From positions 992,001 to 1,056,000 of the forward strand of contig NZ_CP061770.1 in assembly GCF_011751865.2 (NCBI RefSeq): a DNA stretch of 64,000 bases, given 5' to 3'. Of this stretch, positions 42,818-51,426 are shown in pieces. The number at the start of each line of letters is the position of its first letter. The first letter of the stretch is position 1. Under the pieces are notes generated by a model. That model made no database searches and was not told the origin of the DNA. It worked only from the letters and a program-made list of their open reading frames with translations. The translations under genes were made by a program, and so were the position numbers. This stretch comes from Salinibacterium sp. ZJ70 (GTDB lineage: Bacteria > Actinomycetota > Actinomycetes > Actinomycetales > Microbacteriaceae).

Positions 42818-44527
42818 ATGACTTTCGATGTGGTCGAAGCGTCGATCGCGCAGCTGCGCGAAGCGCTCGAATCGGGGCAGGTCACCGCCGTCGAGCTTCT
42901 CGACGCGTATCTCGCGCGGATCGCCGCGTACGACGAGGCGGGGCCGCGGCTCAACTCGGTCGTCGTCCTCAACCCGGATGCGCGGGACGAAGCGCGGGCA
43001 TCGGATGAGCGACGGGCGCGCGGCGAGGTGCTCGGCCCGCTCGACGGCATCCCCTACACCGCGAAGGACAGCTACCTCGTGACGGGCCTCACGGCGGCCT
43101 CGGGCAGCCCGGCGTTCGCCGAGCTGGTGGCCCAGCGCGACGCATTCACGATCGAGCGGCTGCGGGCGGCGGGTGCCATCTGCCTCGGCAAGACCAACAT
43201 GCCGCCCATGGCCAACGGCGGGACGCAGCGCGGCCTCTACGGGCGCGCCCAGAGTCCGTACAACCCCGCGTATCTCCCTGCGCCGTACCTCTCGGGTTCG
43301 TCGAACGGATCCGGAACCGCGACCACCGCGAGCTTCGCCGCCTTCGGGCTGGCGGAGGAGACCTGGTCGAGCGGCCGGGGACCTGCGACGAACTCGGGGC
43401 TGTGCGCCTACACGCCCTCACGCGGCGTCATCTCGGTGCGCGGCAACTGGCCGCTGGTTCCCACGATGGATGTCGTCGTGCCTCACACACGCACGATGGC
43501 CGACCTGCTCGAGGTGCTCGATGTGATCGTCGCCGACGATCACGAGCACCGCGGCGACTTCTGGCGCGCGCAGCCATGGGTGTCGATCCCGCAGAGCTCC
43601 GAGGTGCGGCCGCTGTCGTACCCCGCGCTGCTCCCGGACGACCGCGCCGATGTGCTGCGCGACCTCGCGGGGCGGCGCTTCGGCGTGCCGCGCATGTACC
43701 TGGGCGAGGATCCGGAAGCCGGCACGGGCGAGTCGCTCGGCGGCCCGCTCGGGCAGCGCATCGAGCCGCGGCAGGGAGTGCTCGCGCGGTGGGACGACGC
43801 ACGGCGCGCGCTGGAGGCAGCTGGCGCGGTGGTCGTCGAGGTGGACTTCCCGGTGGTCTCGAACTACGAGGGGGATCGCGCGGGCGCGCCCACGATCCGC
43901 ACACGCGGGCTCGTGTCACCCGAGTTCCTGGATCGCGAGATGCTCGATCTCTCGGCGTGGGCGTGGGATGACTTCCTCGACGCCAACGGCGATCCGGCCC
44001 TCTCGCGCCTTGCCGAGGTCGATGGCGCGCTCATCTTCCCCCACGAGCCGGGCACGCTGCCGCTGCGCGACACGGGATCCGACGACGACATCGCGGCCTA
44101 CCCGGCGTGGGCCGCCGAGCATCCTGATGCGACGCTCGACGACATCCCCGAGCTCGAAGCGGGGCTTCGGGGCCTCGAGGAGACGCGACGCATCGACCTC
44201 GAGGAGTGGATGGATGCGCACCGCCTCGACGCCGTGATCTTCCCGGCGGTGGCGGATGTCGGCGCCGGCGACATGGACGTGAACCCCGAGACCGCGGACG
44301 CGGGGTGGCGCAACGGCGTGTGGGTTGCGAACGGCAACCTCGCGATCCGGCACCTCGGCATCCCCACGGTGACGGTGCCGATGGGGCTCATGAACGACAT
44401 CCAGATGCCCATCGGGCTCACCTTCGCGGGTCGCGCGTATGACGACACGGAGCTGCTGCGATTCGCGGCGGCATTCGAAGCACTGGGGGAGTGGCGCGTG
44501 CCTCCGCCTCTCACGCCTCCGCTCTGA
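42818..44527 (+). CDS. Amidase signature family enzyme
   Basis: The enzyme has 569 residues. The amidase signature triad is recognisable: Lys in GIPYTAKDSYLV, cis-Ser in SGSSNGSGTATTASFAAFGL and the nucleophilic Ser in EETWSSGRGPATNSGLCAYT, close to the usual GTDTGGSIR region. LGKTNMPPMANG and the C-terminal GNLAIRHLGIPTVTVPMGL also fit. It hydrolyses an amide; the substrate is open. ATG 42818 is favoured: CATGAT (42806-42811) ends 6 nt before it, as in other leaderless genes of this window. It stands alone between the ABC operon and a terminator. Confidence 0.9.
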   Translation: MTFDVVEASIAQLREALESGQVTAVELLDAYLARIAAYDEAGPRLNSVVVLNPDARDEARASDERRARGEVLGPLDGIPYTAKDSYLVTGLTAASGSPAFAELVAQRDAFTIERLRAAGAICLGKTNMPPMANGGTQRGLYGRAQSPYNPAYLPAPYLSGSSNGSGTATTASFAAFGLAEETWSSGRGPATNSGLCAYTPSRGVISVRGNWPLVPTMDVVVPHTRTMADLLEVLDVIVADDHEHRGDFWRAQPWVSIPQSSEVRPLSYPALLPDDRADVLRDLAGRRFGVPRMYLGEDPEAGTGESLGGPLGQRIEPRQGVLARWDDARRALEAAGAVVVEVDFPVVSNYEGDRAGAPTIRTRGLVSPEFLDREMLDLSAWAWDDFLDANGDPALSRLAEVDGALIFPHEPGTLPLRDTGSDDDIAAYPAWAAEHPDATLDDIPELEAGLRGLEETRRIDLEEWMDAHRLDAVIFPAVADVGAGDMDVNPETADAGWRNGVWVANGNLAIRHLGIPTVTVPMGLMNDIQMPIGLTFAGRAYDDTELLRFAAAFEALGEWRVPPPLTPPL

Positions 44528-44542
44528 GACGCCGCGCACACG

Positions 44543-44578
44543 ACGAACGGCCCGCCGCGAGAGCGACGGGCCGTTCGT
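44543..44578. terminator. Bidirectional terminator
   Basis: ACGAACGGCCCG, 12-nt loop, CGGGCCGTTCGT: a perfect 12-bp stem between the convergent amidase and TM2 genes. Confidence 0.88.
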
Positions 44579-44593
44579 GAAGCGGGATCGAGA

Positions 44594-44926
44594 TCAGAAC
44601 GACTCGAGGCTGGCAGCGGCACCGGCGCCGCTGATCGCACCGCTCACGGCCGACAGCGCGACGAGCACGAGCGTCACGATGATCGCGACCTTCTTGTTCT
44701 CGGCATAGCCGGCGAGGGCGTTGCCCGCCTTGTCGCGCGTAGCGCCCATGAGCACCAAGATGAGGTCGATGAGCGTCCAGACGCCGAGGCCGCCGAAGGT
44801 CACGAGCTTGAGAACGCCGGTTCCCACCTTGCCGAGGTAGAAGCGGTCGATTCCGAGCGTTCCGAGGAGGAGCGCGAGGATCCAGGTGACGACGAACGAC
44901 TTCGAGCCGGTTGCGGCATTGGTCAT
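44594..44926 (-). CDS. TM2 domain membrane protein (110 aa)
   Basis: The TM2 signature is clear: WILALLLGTLGIDRFYLGKV GTGVLKLVTFGGLGVWTLID LILVLMG, two spans joined by a G-x-D-R-F-Y turn. A third hydrophobic segment (VAIIVTLVLVALSAVSGAIS) ends the protein. AAAGG precedes the ATG. The function of bacterial TM2 proteins is unknown. Confidence 0.92.
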   Translation of the reverse strand: MTNAATGSKSFVVTWILALLLGTLGIDRFYLGKVGTGVLKLVTFGGLGVWTLIDLILVLMGATRDKAGNALAGYAENKKVAIIVTLVLVALSAVSGAISGAGAAASLESF

Positions 44927-45164
44927 GTTGGGGCCTTTCGGGCGAGCGCCGCCGAGGCGGCGCGGATCGGGTGGTCAGTGCCGCGGATGCGAACCACCGT
45001 GTCGCTCGCGGCACGCATCCTGTGGGGGTGCGTGCACCTTTCTATCAGCAGTGGACGGTGTCCATGAAAAGAGTGGTCACCGTCTACCCACGTTCGGGGG
45101 CAATCCCGCAGTGGCGGGGCAGAACGGCCGTTTGCCACCTGCCGAGCTCTGCCACGATGAGCGG

Positions 45165-45545
45165 ATGAGCCCGATCTCCGAGCAGTCCGCAACCGCCGCC
45201 TCTGTCGCAGCAGTCGCAGCCACGGGCCGCGGCAACGGCTACGCGCTCGCGGCACTGCTGTGCAGTGTCGCGGCCTTCGTGCTCGCCGGACCGATCGCGG
45301 TCGTCGCGTGGCCGCTCATGGCCGCATCGATAACGTGCATCGTGCTGGCGAAGCGGAACGGCGCGACCCACCGCTGGATGACGACTCTCGCGATCGTGCT
45401 GCTCGCCGTGGGTGCGCTCGTGTCGCTCGTGATGCCGCTGCTGACCGTGCTCGTCGCGATCCTGATGCTGGGCGAGGCGTCGTTCGACGGTGTGCCCAGC
45501 GTGTTCTGGTACTACTGGAGCGGCGAGTACCTCTTCGCCGGCTGA
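45165..45545 (+). CDS. Small membrane protein with three to four spans (126 aa)
   Basis: A polar N-terminus ([20 protein letters not shown]) precedes hydrophobic segments [35 protein letters not shown] and [30 protein letters not shown], and the C-terminus is aromatic ([11 protein letters not shown]). The layout resembles DUF4190-type proteins but I cannot assign it with certainty. CACGAT (45153-45158) ends 6 nt before the ATG, suggesting a leaderless transcript. The 238 bp upstream hold only the inverted repeat GACGGTG/CACCGTC (45056-45086). Confidence 0.7.
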   Translation: MSPISEQSATAASVAAVAATGRGNGYALAALLCSVAAFVLAGPIAVVAWPLMAASITCIVLAKRNGATHRWMTTLAIVLLAVGALVSLVMPLLTVLVAILMLGEASFDGVPSVFWYYWSGEYLFAG

Positions 45546-45570
45546 TCCGGGCGGAGATGCGCCGCGGCGA

Positions 45571-47247
45571 TCAGCCGCGCAGCCAGACGCCCGTCTCGGG
45601 CGGCAGCGCCCCCTTCGTCACCGGCCCGCTCGCCACGATCACGTCGCCCATCGGCAGAGCGACAGGCTCCGTGCCGAAGTTCACCACCACCACGACATCG
45701 CCGTTGCGGAACGCTACGACGTCGGTGCCCGCATCGATCCACTCGAGGGCACCCGCGCCGAGCTCGAACTCGCGTCGCGCGCCCAAGAGAGCGCGGTACA
45801 GCTCGAGCGTCGAGGTGGGGTCGCCCACCTGGCGGTCGCGGGCGAGCTCACCCCAGACCTCCGGCTGCGGCAGCCAGGTGCGACCCGTCGGCGAGAAGCC
45901 ATATGCGGGAGCATCCGCCTCCCACGGGAGCGGCACGCGGCATCCGTCGCGCCCGTAGCGCTCGCCGTTCGTGCGGAACCAGGTGGGATCCTGACGTGCC
46001 TCGTCGGGAAGATCGATCGCCTCGGGCAGACCCAGCTCTTCGCCCTGGAAGAGGTAGGCGGAGCCGGGGAGCGCGAGCATGAGGGTGGTCGCGGCACGCG
46101 CCCGACGCAGGCCAGTGGCGGGGTCCGGGTGCGGATCGCGGGGCCCGACGCCTTCGCCCTGGGGGTTGTCGAAGCCGAGCGCGAGACGCGTCGCGTGGCG
46201 CACGACGTCGTGGTTGGAGAGCACCCACGTCGCGGGAGCGCCGACGCCGCCGAATGCGCGCAGCGACTCGGTGATGATGCCGCGGATCTCCTCGGCATCC
46301 CACCCGGCCAGCAGGTACGGGAAGTTGAAGGCCTGGTGCAGCTCGTCGGGTCGCACCCAGGCGGCCGTCTCCTCGGCGGTGGGGAGCCATGCCTCGGCGG
46401 CGAGCACACGGTCGCCCGCGTAGCTCTCGGCGAGGCGACGCCACTCGCGGTTGATCTGGTGCACAGGCTCCTGGCCCCAGTACGGCGCGATCGACTCGTC
46501 GCCGCCCATGCTCCCGGATTCGACAGGCGGGGTGTAGTCGGGGAGCCCGTCGGCCTTGATCATGCCGTGCGCGACGTCGATGCGGAAGCCGTCGGCGCCG
46601 CGGTCGAGCCAGAAGCGCAGCACGCTCTCGAACTCGGCGCGCACCTCGGGGTTGGTCCAGTCGAAGTCGGGCTGGCTCGAGTCGAACAGGTGCAGGTACC
46701 ACTGGCCCGGGTTGCCGTCGGCCTCGATGACGCGCGTCCACGCGGGGCCGCCGAAGACCGACTCCCAGTTGTTGGGCGGGAGCTCGCCGTGCTCGCCGCG
46801 GCCGTCGCGGAACAGGTAGCGAGAGCGGGCCGCGGAGCCGGGGGCGGAGGCGAGGGCCTCCTGGAACCAGACGTGCTGGTCGGAGGAGTGGTTGGGCACG
46901 ATGTCGACGATCACGCGGATGCCGAGGTCGTGGGCGCGCTCGAGCATCGCATCGAAGTCGTCGAGGGTGCCGAAGAGCGGGTCGACGTCGCGGTAATCGG
47001 CGACGTCGTAGCCGGCGTCCTTCTGCGGCGACACCATGAACGGCGACAGCCAGATCGCATCGGCACCGAGCTGTGCGACCGAGTCGAGGCGGGACGTGAT
47101 GCCCGCGAGATCGCCGATGCCGTCGCCGTTCGCATCCGCGAAGGACCGCGGATAGATCTGGTAGATCACGGCGGTGCGCCACCATTCGCTGCCAGCGCTG
47201 GCGTTCGTGTCGGTGTCGGGGCGGACGTTGCCCTCGGTCGCAGTCAT
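45571..47247 (-). CDS. GH13 alpha-glucosidase
   Basis: The enzyme has 558 residues and no signal peptide. The GH13 conserved regions are all present: [21 protein letters not shown] (nucleophile Asp), LAAEAW (acid/base Glu) and [12 protein letters not shown] (third Asp). [20 protein letters not shown] at the N-terminus is typical of oligo-1,6-glucosidase/maltase-like enzymes. It would split imported maltose and malto-oligosaccharides to glucose in the cytoplasm. ATG 47247 ([11 protein letters not shown]) is chosen; the frame extends to 47277 across a LacI-type operator. Divergent from malE. Confidence 0.93.
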   Translation of the reverse strand: MTATEGNVRPDTDTNASAGSEWWRTAVIYQIYPRSFADANGDGIGDLAGITSRLDSVAQLGADAIWLSPFMVSPQKDAGYDVADYRDVDPLFGTLDDFDAMLERAHDLGIRVIVDIVPNHSSDQHVWFQEALASAPGSAARSRYLFRDGRGEHGELPPNNWESVFGGPAWTRVIEADGNPGQWYLHLFDSSQPDFDWTNPEVRAEFESVLRFWLDRGADGFRIDVAHGMIKADGLPDYTPPVESGSMGGDESIAPYWGQEPVHQINREWRRLAESYAGDRVLAAEAWLPTAEETAAWVRPDELHQAFNFPYLLAGWDAEEIRGIITESLRAFGGVGAPATWVLSNHDVVRHATRLALGFDNPQGEGVGPRDPHPDPATGLRRARAATTLMLALPGSAYLFQGEELGLPEAIDLPDEARQDPTWFRTNGERYGRDGCRVPLPWEADAPAYGFSPTGRTWLPQPEVWGELARDRQVGDPTSTLELYRALLGARREFELGAGALEWIDAGTDVVAFRNGDVVVVVNFGTEPVALPMGDVIVASGPVTKGALPPETGVWLRG

Positions 47248-47260
47248 GCACAGCACCCTA

Positions 47261-47278
47261 ATCGCAAGCGTTTCCAAT
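47261..47278. promoter_or_regulatory. LacI-type operator before the alpha-glucosidase
   Basis: ATCGCAAGCGTTTCCAAT (on the other strand ATTGGAAACGCTTGCGAT) matches the NGNAANCGNTTNCN form bound by LacI/MalR-type repressors, 14 bp upstream of the alpha-glucosidase start. Confidence 0.7.
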
Positions 47279-47363
47279 ACGCCATCTCCTCAGGTGATTC
47301 GGAGCGATCTCCGACCGCATCCGAATCGTTACTTGCGCGGGGGTATAGGCGTGAGGTACATCT

Positions 47364-47377
47364 GGAAGCGCTTGCAC
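47364..47377. promoter_or_regulatory. LacI-type operator before malE
   Basis: GGAAGCGCTTGCAC contains the palindromic core AAGCGCTT, 78 bp upstream of the malE start in the divergent region. With the site at 47261 it would let one regulator control both arms; no LacI-family gene lies in the window. Confidence 0.7.
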
Positions 47378-47454
47378 ATCGCAGGCGCCACGGTCGACGA
47401 AGTCCGCATCCGGTCTTGTCGACGTCGGCGATCACAGACCAGAGAGGCGCACCA

Positions 47455-48687
47455 ATGAAGGTGTACAAGAAGGGCTTCATCGGAATCGGAGCGTTCGTCG
47501 CCGCCGGATCCCTGCTCGTGGGCTGCTCCGCCAGCGACAACGGCGGAAACAGCGGAAACGAGGCCGTCGGCGAGATCACGGTCTGGGTGGACGCGGACCG
47601 CGCCGCCGTTCTCAAGGACGCAGCAGCCGACTTCGAGTCGGACACGGGCGTCAAGGTCACCCTCGTGCAGAAGGACTTCGGCGAGGTGCGCGACCAGTTC
47701 GTGCAGCAGGTTCCCGAGGGCGAGGGCCCCGACATCGCCGTCGGTGCCCACGACTGGCTCGGCACGCTCGTCACCAACGGCGTCGTCGCGCCCATCGCGC
47801 TCGGCGACGCGGCCGACGACTTCCAGAAGGTCGCGATCGACGCCTGGAGCTACGACGGCAACATCTACGGCGTGCCGTACTCGATCGAGAACATCGCGCT
47901 CCTGCGCAACACGGCGCTCGCCCCCGAGGCCCCCGCGACCTACGACGCGATGATCGCCGCCGGTCAGGCCGCCGGAACCGAGTACCCGTTCCTCGTCGGA
48001 CTCGACCCGAACGCGTCGGACCCGTACCACCTCTACCCGTTCCAGACCTCGTTCGGCGCCCCCGTCTTCGGTATCAACGAGGACGGCAGCTACAACCCCT
48101 CCGACCTGCAGATCGGCAACGCGGGCGGCGACGCCTTCGCGACCTGGCTCGCAGCTCAGGGTGCCGCCGGCGTGCTCAACACGAACATCTCGGGCGACCT
48201 CGCACGTGAGAACTTCGTGGCCGGCAAGTCGCCGTTCTTCCTCACCGGTCCGTGGAACGTTCCCGCAGCTGTCGACGCCGGGCTCGACATCGCCGTCGAC
48301 GCGATCCCGAGCGCCGGAGGCCAGGACGCGCAGCCGTTCGCCGGCGTGCAGGGCTTCTTCCTCTCGGCGAAGAGCGAGAACGTCGTCGCCGCGACCAACT
48401 TCCTCATCAACTACATCGGCTCGGCCGAGGTGCAGACCGCGCTCTACGAGATCGGCGGCCGTGCCCCCGCGCTCACCGAGTCGTTCGAGGCCGCTGTCGC
48501 ATCCGACCCGATCGTCGGAGCCTTCGGCGAGGTCGGCGCGAACGCCGTGCCGATGCCGTCGGTGCCCGCGATGGGCAAGGTGTGGGAGTTCTGGGGCGTG
48601 ACCGAGGTCGCGATCATCAACGGCCAGGGCGACCCCGCGCAGCTCTGGCAGAAGATGGCCGCCGACATCCAGGCAGCCATCGGCTGA
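47455..48687 (+). CDS. malE: Maltose/maltodextrin ABC transporter substrate-binding lipoprotein
   Basis: The product has 410 residues, with lipobox LLVGC (Cys24). The fold signatures are [62 protein letters not shown] and the C-terminal [15 protein letters not shown], which match the MalE/CycB group of SBP family 1. It binds malto-oligosaccharides outside the membrane. AGAGAGGCGCACCA precedes the ATG. The two permeases follow. Confidence 0.92.
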   Translation: MKVYKKGFIGIGAFVAAGSLLVGCSASDNGGNSGNEAVGEITVWVDADRAAVLKDAAADFESDTGVKVTLVQKDFGEVRDQFVQQVPEGEGPDIAVGAHDWLGTLVTNGVVAPIALGDAADDFQKVAIDAWSYDGNIYGVPYSIENIALLRNTALAPEAPATYDAMIAAGQAAGTEYPFLVGLDPNASDPYHLYPFQTSFGAPVFGINEDGSYNPSDLQIGNAGGDAFATWLAAQGAAGVLNTNISGDLARENFVAGKSPFFLTGPWNVPAAVDAGLDIAVDAIPSAGGQDAQPFAGVQGFFLSAKSENVVAATNFLINYIGSAEVQTALYEIGGRAPALTESFEAAVASDPIVGAFGEVGANAVPMPSVPAMGKVWEFWGVTEVAIINGQGDPAQLWQKMAADIQAAIG

Positions 48688-48775
48688 TCCAGCCGGCACC
48701 GCGAGTCGGGCGTGATGCTCCACTCGCGGTGCCTCCGCCTGCCACGCTGTCACTGCCGAGGACGAAGAGGAACCC

Positions 48776-50389
48776 ATGACGCAGCTGAAACTGCGGCAGA
48801 TGCCGCTCGAGGAGCGCACGGACAGCCCCGGGCGCACCGCCGCGCGGATGGTCGCCGCCGCATCCGGGGGATGGAAGGTTGCCCTCGTCAAGATCCTCGC
48901 CCTTGCGATCGTCGATGCGATCGCGCTCTACGCAGTGCTCGTGCTCGCGAGCGTGGGTGACTGGGTGGTCGTCGGCGTCATCGTCATCGTCACGGCGGCC
49001 GTCAACGTCATCTACTTCCGCCGCGGCCGGCTCCCGGCCAAGTACCTCGCGCCGGGCCTCATCTTCCTCGCGATCTTCCAGATCTTCGTGGTGCTGTACT
49101 CGGGCTACGTCGCCTTCACCAACTACGGCACCGGCCACAACTCCACCAAGGAAGACGCCATCCAGGCGCTCATCCTGCAGAGCCAGCAGCGTGTCGAGGA
49201 TTCGCCTGGCTACCCCGTGACGGTTCTCGAGAACTTCGGCGAGATCGGCCTGCTGCTCACCACCCCCGAAGGCGATGCCCTGCTCGGCCGGGACGGCGAA
49301 GTCGCCGAAGAGGTCGACGCGCGCATCGAAGGCGGTCGCGCCGTCGCGCTCGACGGCTGGAACAGCCTCGACTTTGCGGGCGTCGTCGCCAACCAGAACC
49401 GCGTCACCCAGATGACCGTGCTGCTCTCCGAGGGCGGCGAAGACGGATCCCTCCGCACCCAGGACGGCAACACCGCCTACCTCTACACCTCGCGGTTCAT
49501 CTACGAACCCGACCGCGATGTCATGGTCGACACGGCATCCGGTGAGACGTTCAGCGACGTCGGAACGGGTGCGTTCACCTCCGAGGCGGGAGAGGAGCTC
49601 ATGCCCGGGTGGAAGGTCGACGTCGGCTTCGCCAACTTCGAGCGCGCCTTCGGCGAGCCCACCATCCGCGAGCCGCTTCTCGCCGTGACGGTGTGGACGT
49701 TCGCGTTCGCCCTCATCTCGGTGGCGTCGACGTTCCTGCTCGGCCTCGTGCTCGCGCTCGTCTTCAACGACCCCCGGATGCGCAGCCGCTCCTACTACCG
49801 CGTGGTCATGATCCTCCCGTACGCGTTCCCCGGGTTCCTCTCGGCGCTCGTGTGGAGCGGCCTCCTGAACCAGGAGTTCGGGTTCATCAACGTCGTGTTC
49901 CTCGGGGGCGCGGAAGTGCCCTGGCTCACCAACGAATGGCTCGCGAAGTTCAGCATCCTGTTCGTGAACCTGTGGCTCGGCTTCCCGTACATGTTCCTCG
50001 TGACGACGGGCGCGCTGCAGTCGATCCCCGGGGAGCTCACGGAGGCCGCGCAGATGGACGGCGCGACGCCGTTCCAGGCGTTCCGCCTCATCAAGATGCC
50101 GCTGCTGCTCGTGTCGGTCGCGCCGCTGCTGATCTCGTCGTTCGCATTCAACTTCAACAACTTCAACCTGATCTACATGCTCACCAGGGGTGGCCCGCGC
50201 GACATCACGGCCGACGTCAACGTGGGTGCCACCGACATCCTGATCTCGATGGTCTACAAGGTCGCCTTCGTCGGATCCGATCGCGACTACGGTCTCGCGA
50301 GCGCGTTCGCGATCATCATCTTCGTCATCGTCGGCACGATCTCGGTGATCGCGTTCCGTCGCACCAAGACGCTCGAGGAGCTGAACTGA
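48776..50389 (+). CDS. malF: Maltose ABC transporter permease MalF
   Basis: The permease has 537 residues. Two extra N-terminal spans (VALVKILALAIVDAIALYAV, VVVGVIVIVTAAVNVIYF) and the large extracytoplasmic insertion after FTNYGTGHNSTKEDAIQALI (about residues 120-280) are the marks of MalF proper rather than shorter CUT1 permeases. The EAA loop reads ELTEAAQMDGATPFQAFRLI KMPLLL. It forms the channel with MalG. GAAGAGGAACCC precedes the ATG. Confidence 0.93.
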   Translation: MTQLKLRQMPLEERTDSPGRTAARMVAAASGGWKVALVKILALAIVDAIALYAVLVLASVGDWVVVGVIVIVTAAVNVIYFRRGRLPAKYLAPGLIFLAIFQIFVVLYSGYVAFTNYGTGHNSTKEDAIQALILQSQQRVEDSPGYPVTVLENFGEIGLLLTTPEGDALLGRDGEVAEEVDARIEGGRAVALDGWNSLDFAGVVANQNRVTQMTVLLSEGGEDGSLRTQDGNTAYLYTSRFIYEPDRDVMVDTASGETFSDVGTGAFTSEAGEELMPGWKVDVGFANFERAFGEPTIREPLLAVTVWTFAFALISVASTFLLGLVLALVFNDPRMRSRSYYRVVMILPYAFPGFLSALVWSGLLNQEFGFINVVFLGGAEVPWLTNEWLAKFSILFVNLWLGFPYMFLVTTGALQSIPGELTEAAQMDGATPFQAFRLIKMPLLLVSVAPLLISSFAFNFNNFNLIYMLTRGGPRDITADVNVGATDILISMVYKVAFVGSDRDYGLASAFAIIIFVIVGTISVIAFRRTKTLEELN

Positions 50390-50390
50390 C

Positions 50391-51296
50391 ATGAGCCCCA
50401 TCACCCAGACTCGGGCGAACTCGGTCATCGTCGACCAGAAGCGCGACTTCCGCACCTACTTCCGGCAGACCGGATGGCGGCACCTCGTCGGCATCGTCGT
50501 CGTGATCTACTGCGCGTTCCCGCTGCTCTACATCCTCTCGGCGTCGCTCAACCCGGGCGGCACACTCGTCACCGCCAACACGCTCTTCGGCACCGTCGAC
50601 ATCGGCAGCTACATCGAGCTCTTCAACCGCCCGCAGCAGCCGTACGCGGCGTGGTTCGCCAACACGCTCATCATCGGGCTCACCTCGGCCGCCGGCACCG
50701 TGCTTCTCGGAGCGCTGGCCGCGTACGCGTTCTCGCGCATGCGATTCACGGGGCGCCGGGTGGGACTCATCACCCTGCTGCTCGTGCAGATGTTCCCGCA
50801 GCTGCTCGCGATGGTCGCGATCTTCCTGCTCATGTCGGCGATCGGCGACATCTTCCCGGCGATCGGCCTCAACACCCAGATCGGCCTCATCATGGTCTAC
50901 CTGGGTGGCGCGCTGGGTGTGAACACGTACCTCATGTACGGGTTCTTCAACACCGTGCCGAAGGAGATCGACGAGGCAGCGAAGATCGACGGCGCCGGCC
51001 ACGCCCGCATCTTCTTCACGATCATCCTGCGGCTCGTCTCGCCCATCCTCGCTGTCGTCGCGCTGCTGAGCTTCCTCGGAACGATGAGCGAATTCGTGAT
51101 CGCCTCCGTGATCCTCGTGTCGCCCGAGAACCAGACTCTCGCGGTGGGGCTCTACCAGTTCATCTCGCAGGAGACCTCGCGCAACTGGAGCGTCTTCGCG
51201 GCGGGCGCGGTGCTCGCAGCCATCATCCCCGTGGCGCTGTTCCTGGCGCTGCAGCGCTTCATCGTGGGCGGTCTGACCGCCGGATCGGTGAAGTGA
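50391..51296 (+). CDS. malG: Maltose ABC transporter permease MalG
   Basis: This 301-residue permease has six spans, with YILSASLNPGG at the start of the periplasmic segment, LVQMFPQLLAMVAIFLLMSA I and the EAA loop EIDEAAKIDGAGHARIFFTI ILRLVSP. It begins 1 bp after malF. No ATPase gene follows, so the complex must borrow one (MsiK-type), as is usual for actinobacterial CUT1 systems. About 130 bp with the hairpin GGCGGCATGTGCCGCC (51393-51408) separate it from the next glycosidase gene. Confidence 0.93.
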   Translation: MSPITQTRANSVIVDQKRDFRTYFRQTGWRHLVGIVVVIYCAFPLLYILSASLNPGGTLVTANTLFGTVDIGSYIELFNRPQQPYAAWFANTLIIGLTSAAGTVLLGALAAYAFSRMRFTGRRVGLITLLLVQMFPQLLAMVAIFLLMSAIGDIFPAIGLNTQIGLIMVYLGGALGVNTYLMYGFFNTVPKEIDEAAKIDGAGHARIFFTIILRLVSPILAVVALLSFLGTMSEFVIASVILVSPENQTLAVGLYQFISQETSRNWSVFAAGAVLAAIIPVALFLALQRFIVGGLTAGSVK

Positions 51297-51426
51297 CGCG
51301 CGCCGGCACCGACGCGCGCGGTTCCCACAACTGAATAACAACCTGAGGGCTCTGTCATGGCGACCGCCGTGCATCCACGTCTCCTGACTGTGGCGGCATG
51401 TGCCGCCGTGACCGAGAGGACAGAGC

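Noticed and set aside
45490..47454. Long upstream extension of the malE frame
   Set aside because: It runs antisense through the alpha-glucosidase gene; the lipoprotein signal at [10 protein letters not shown] and its ribosome-binding site fix the start at 47455.
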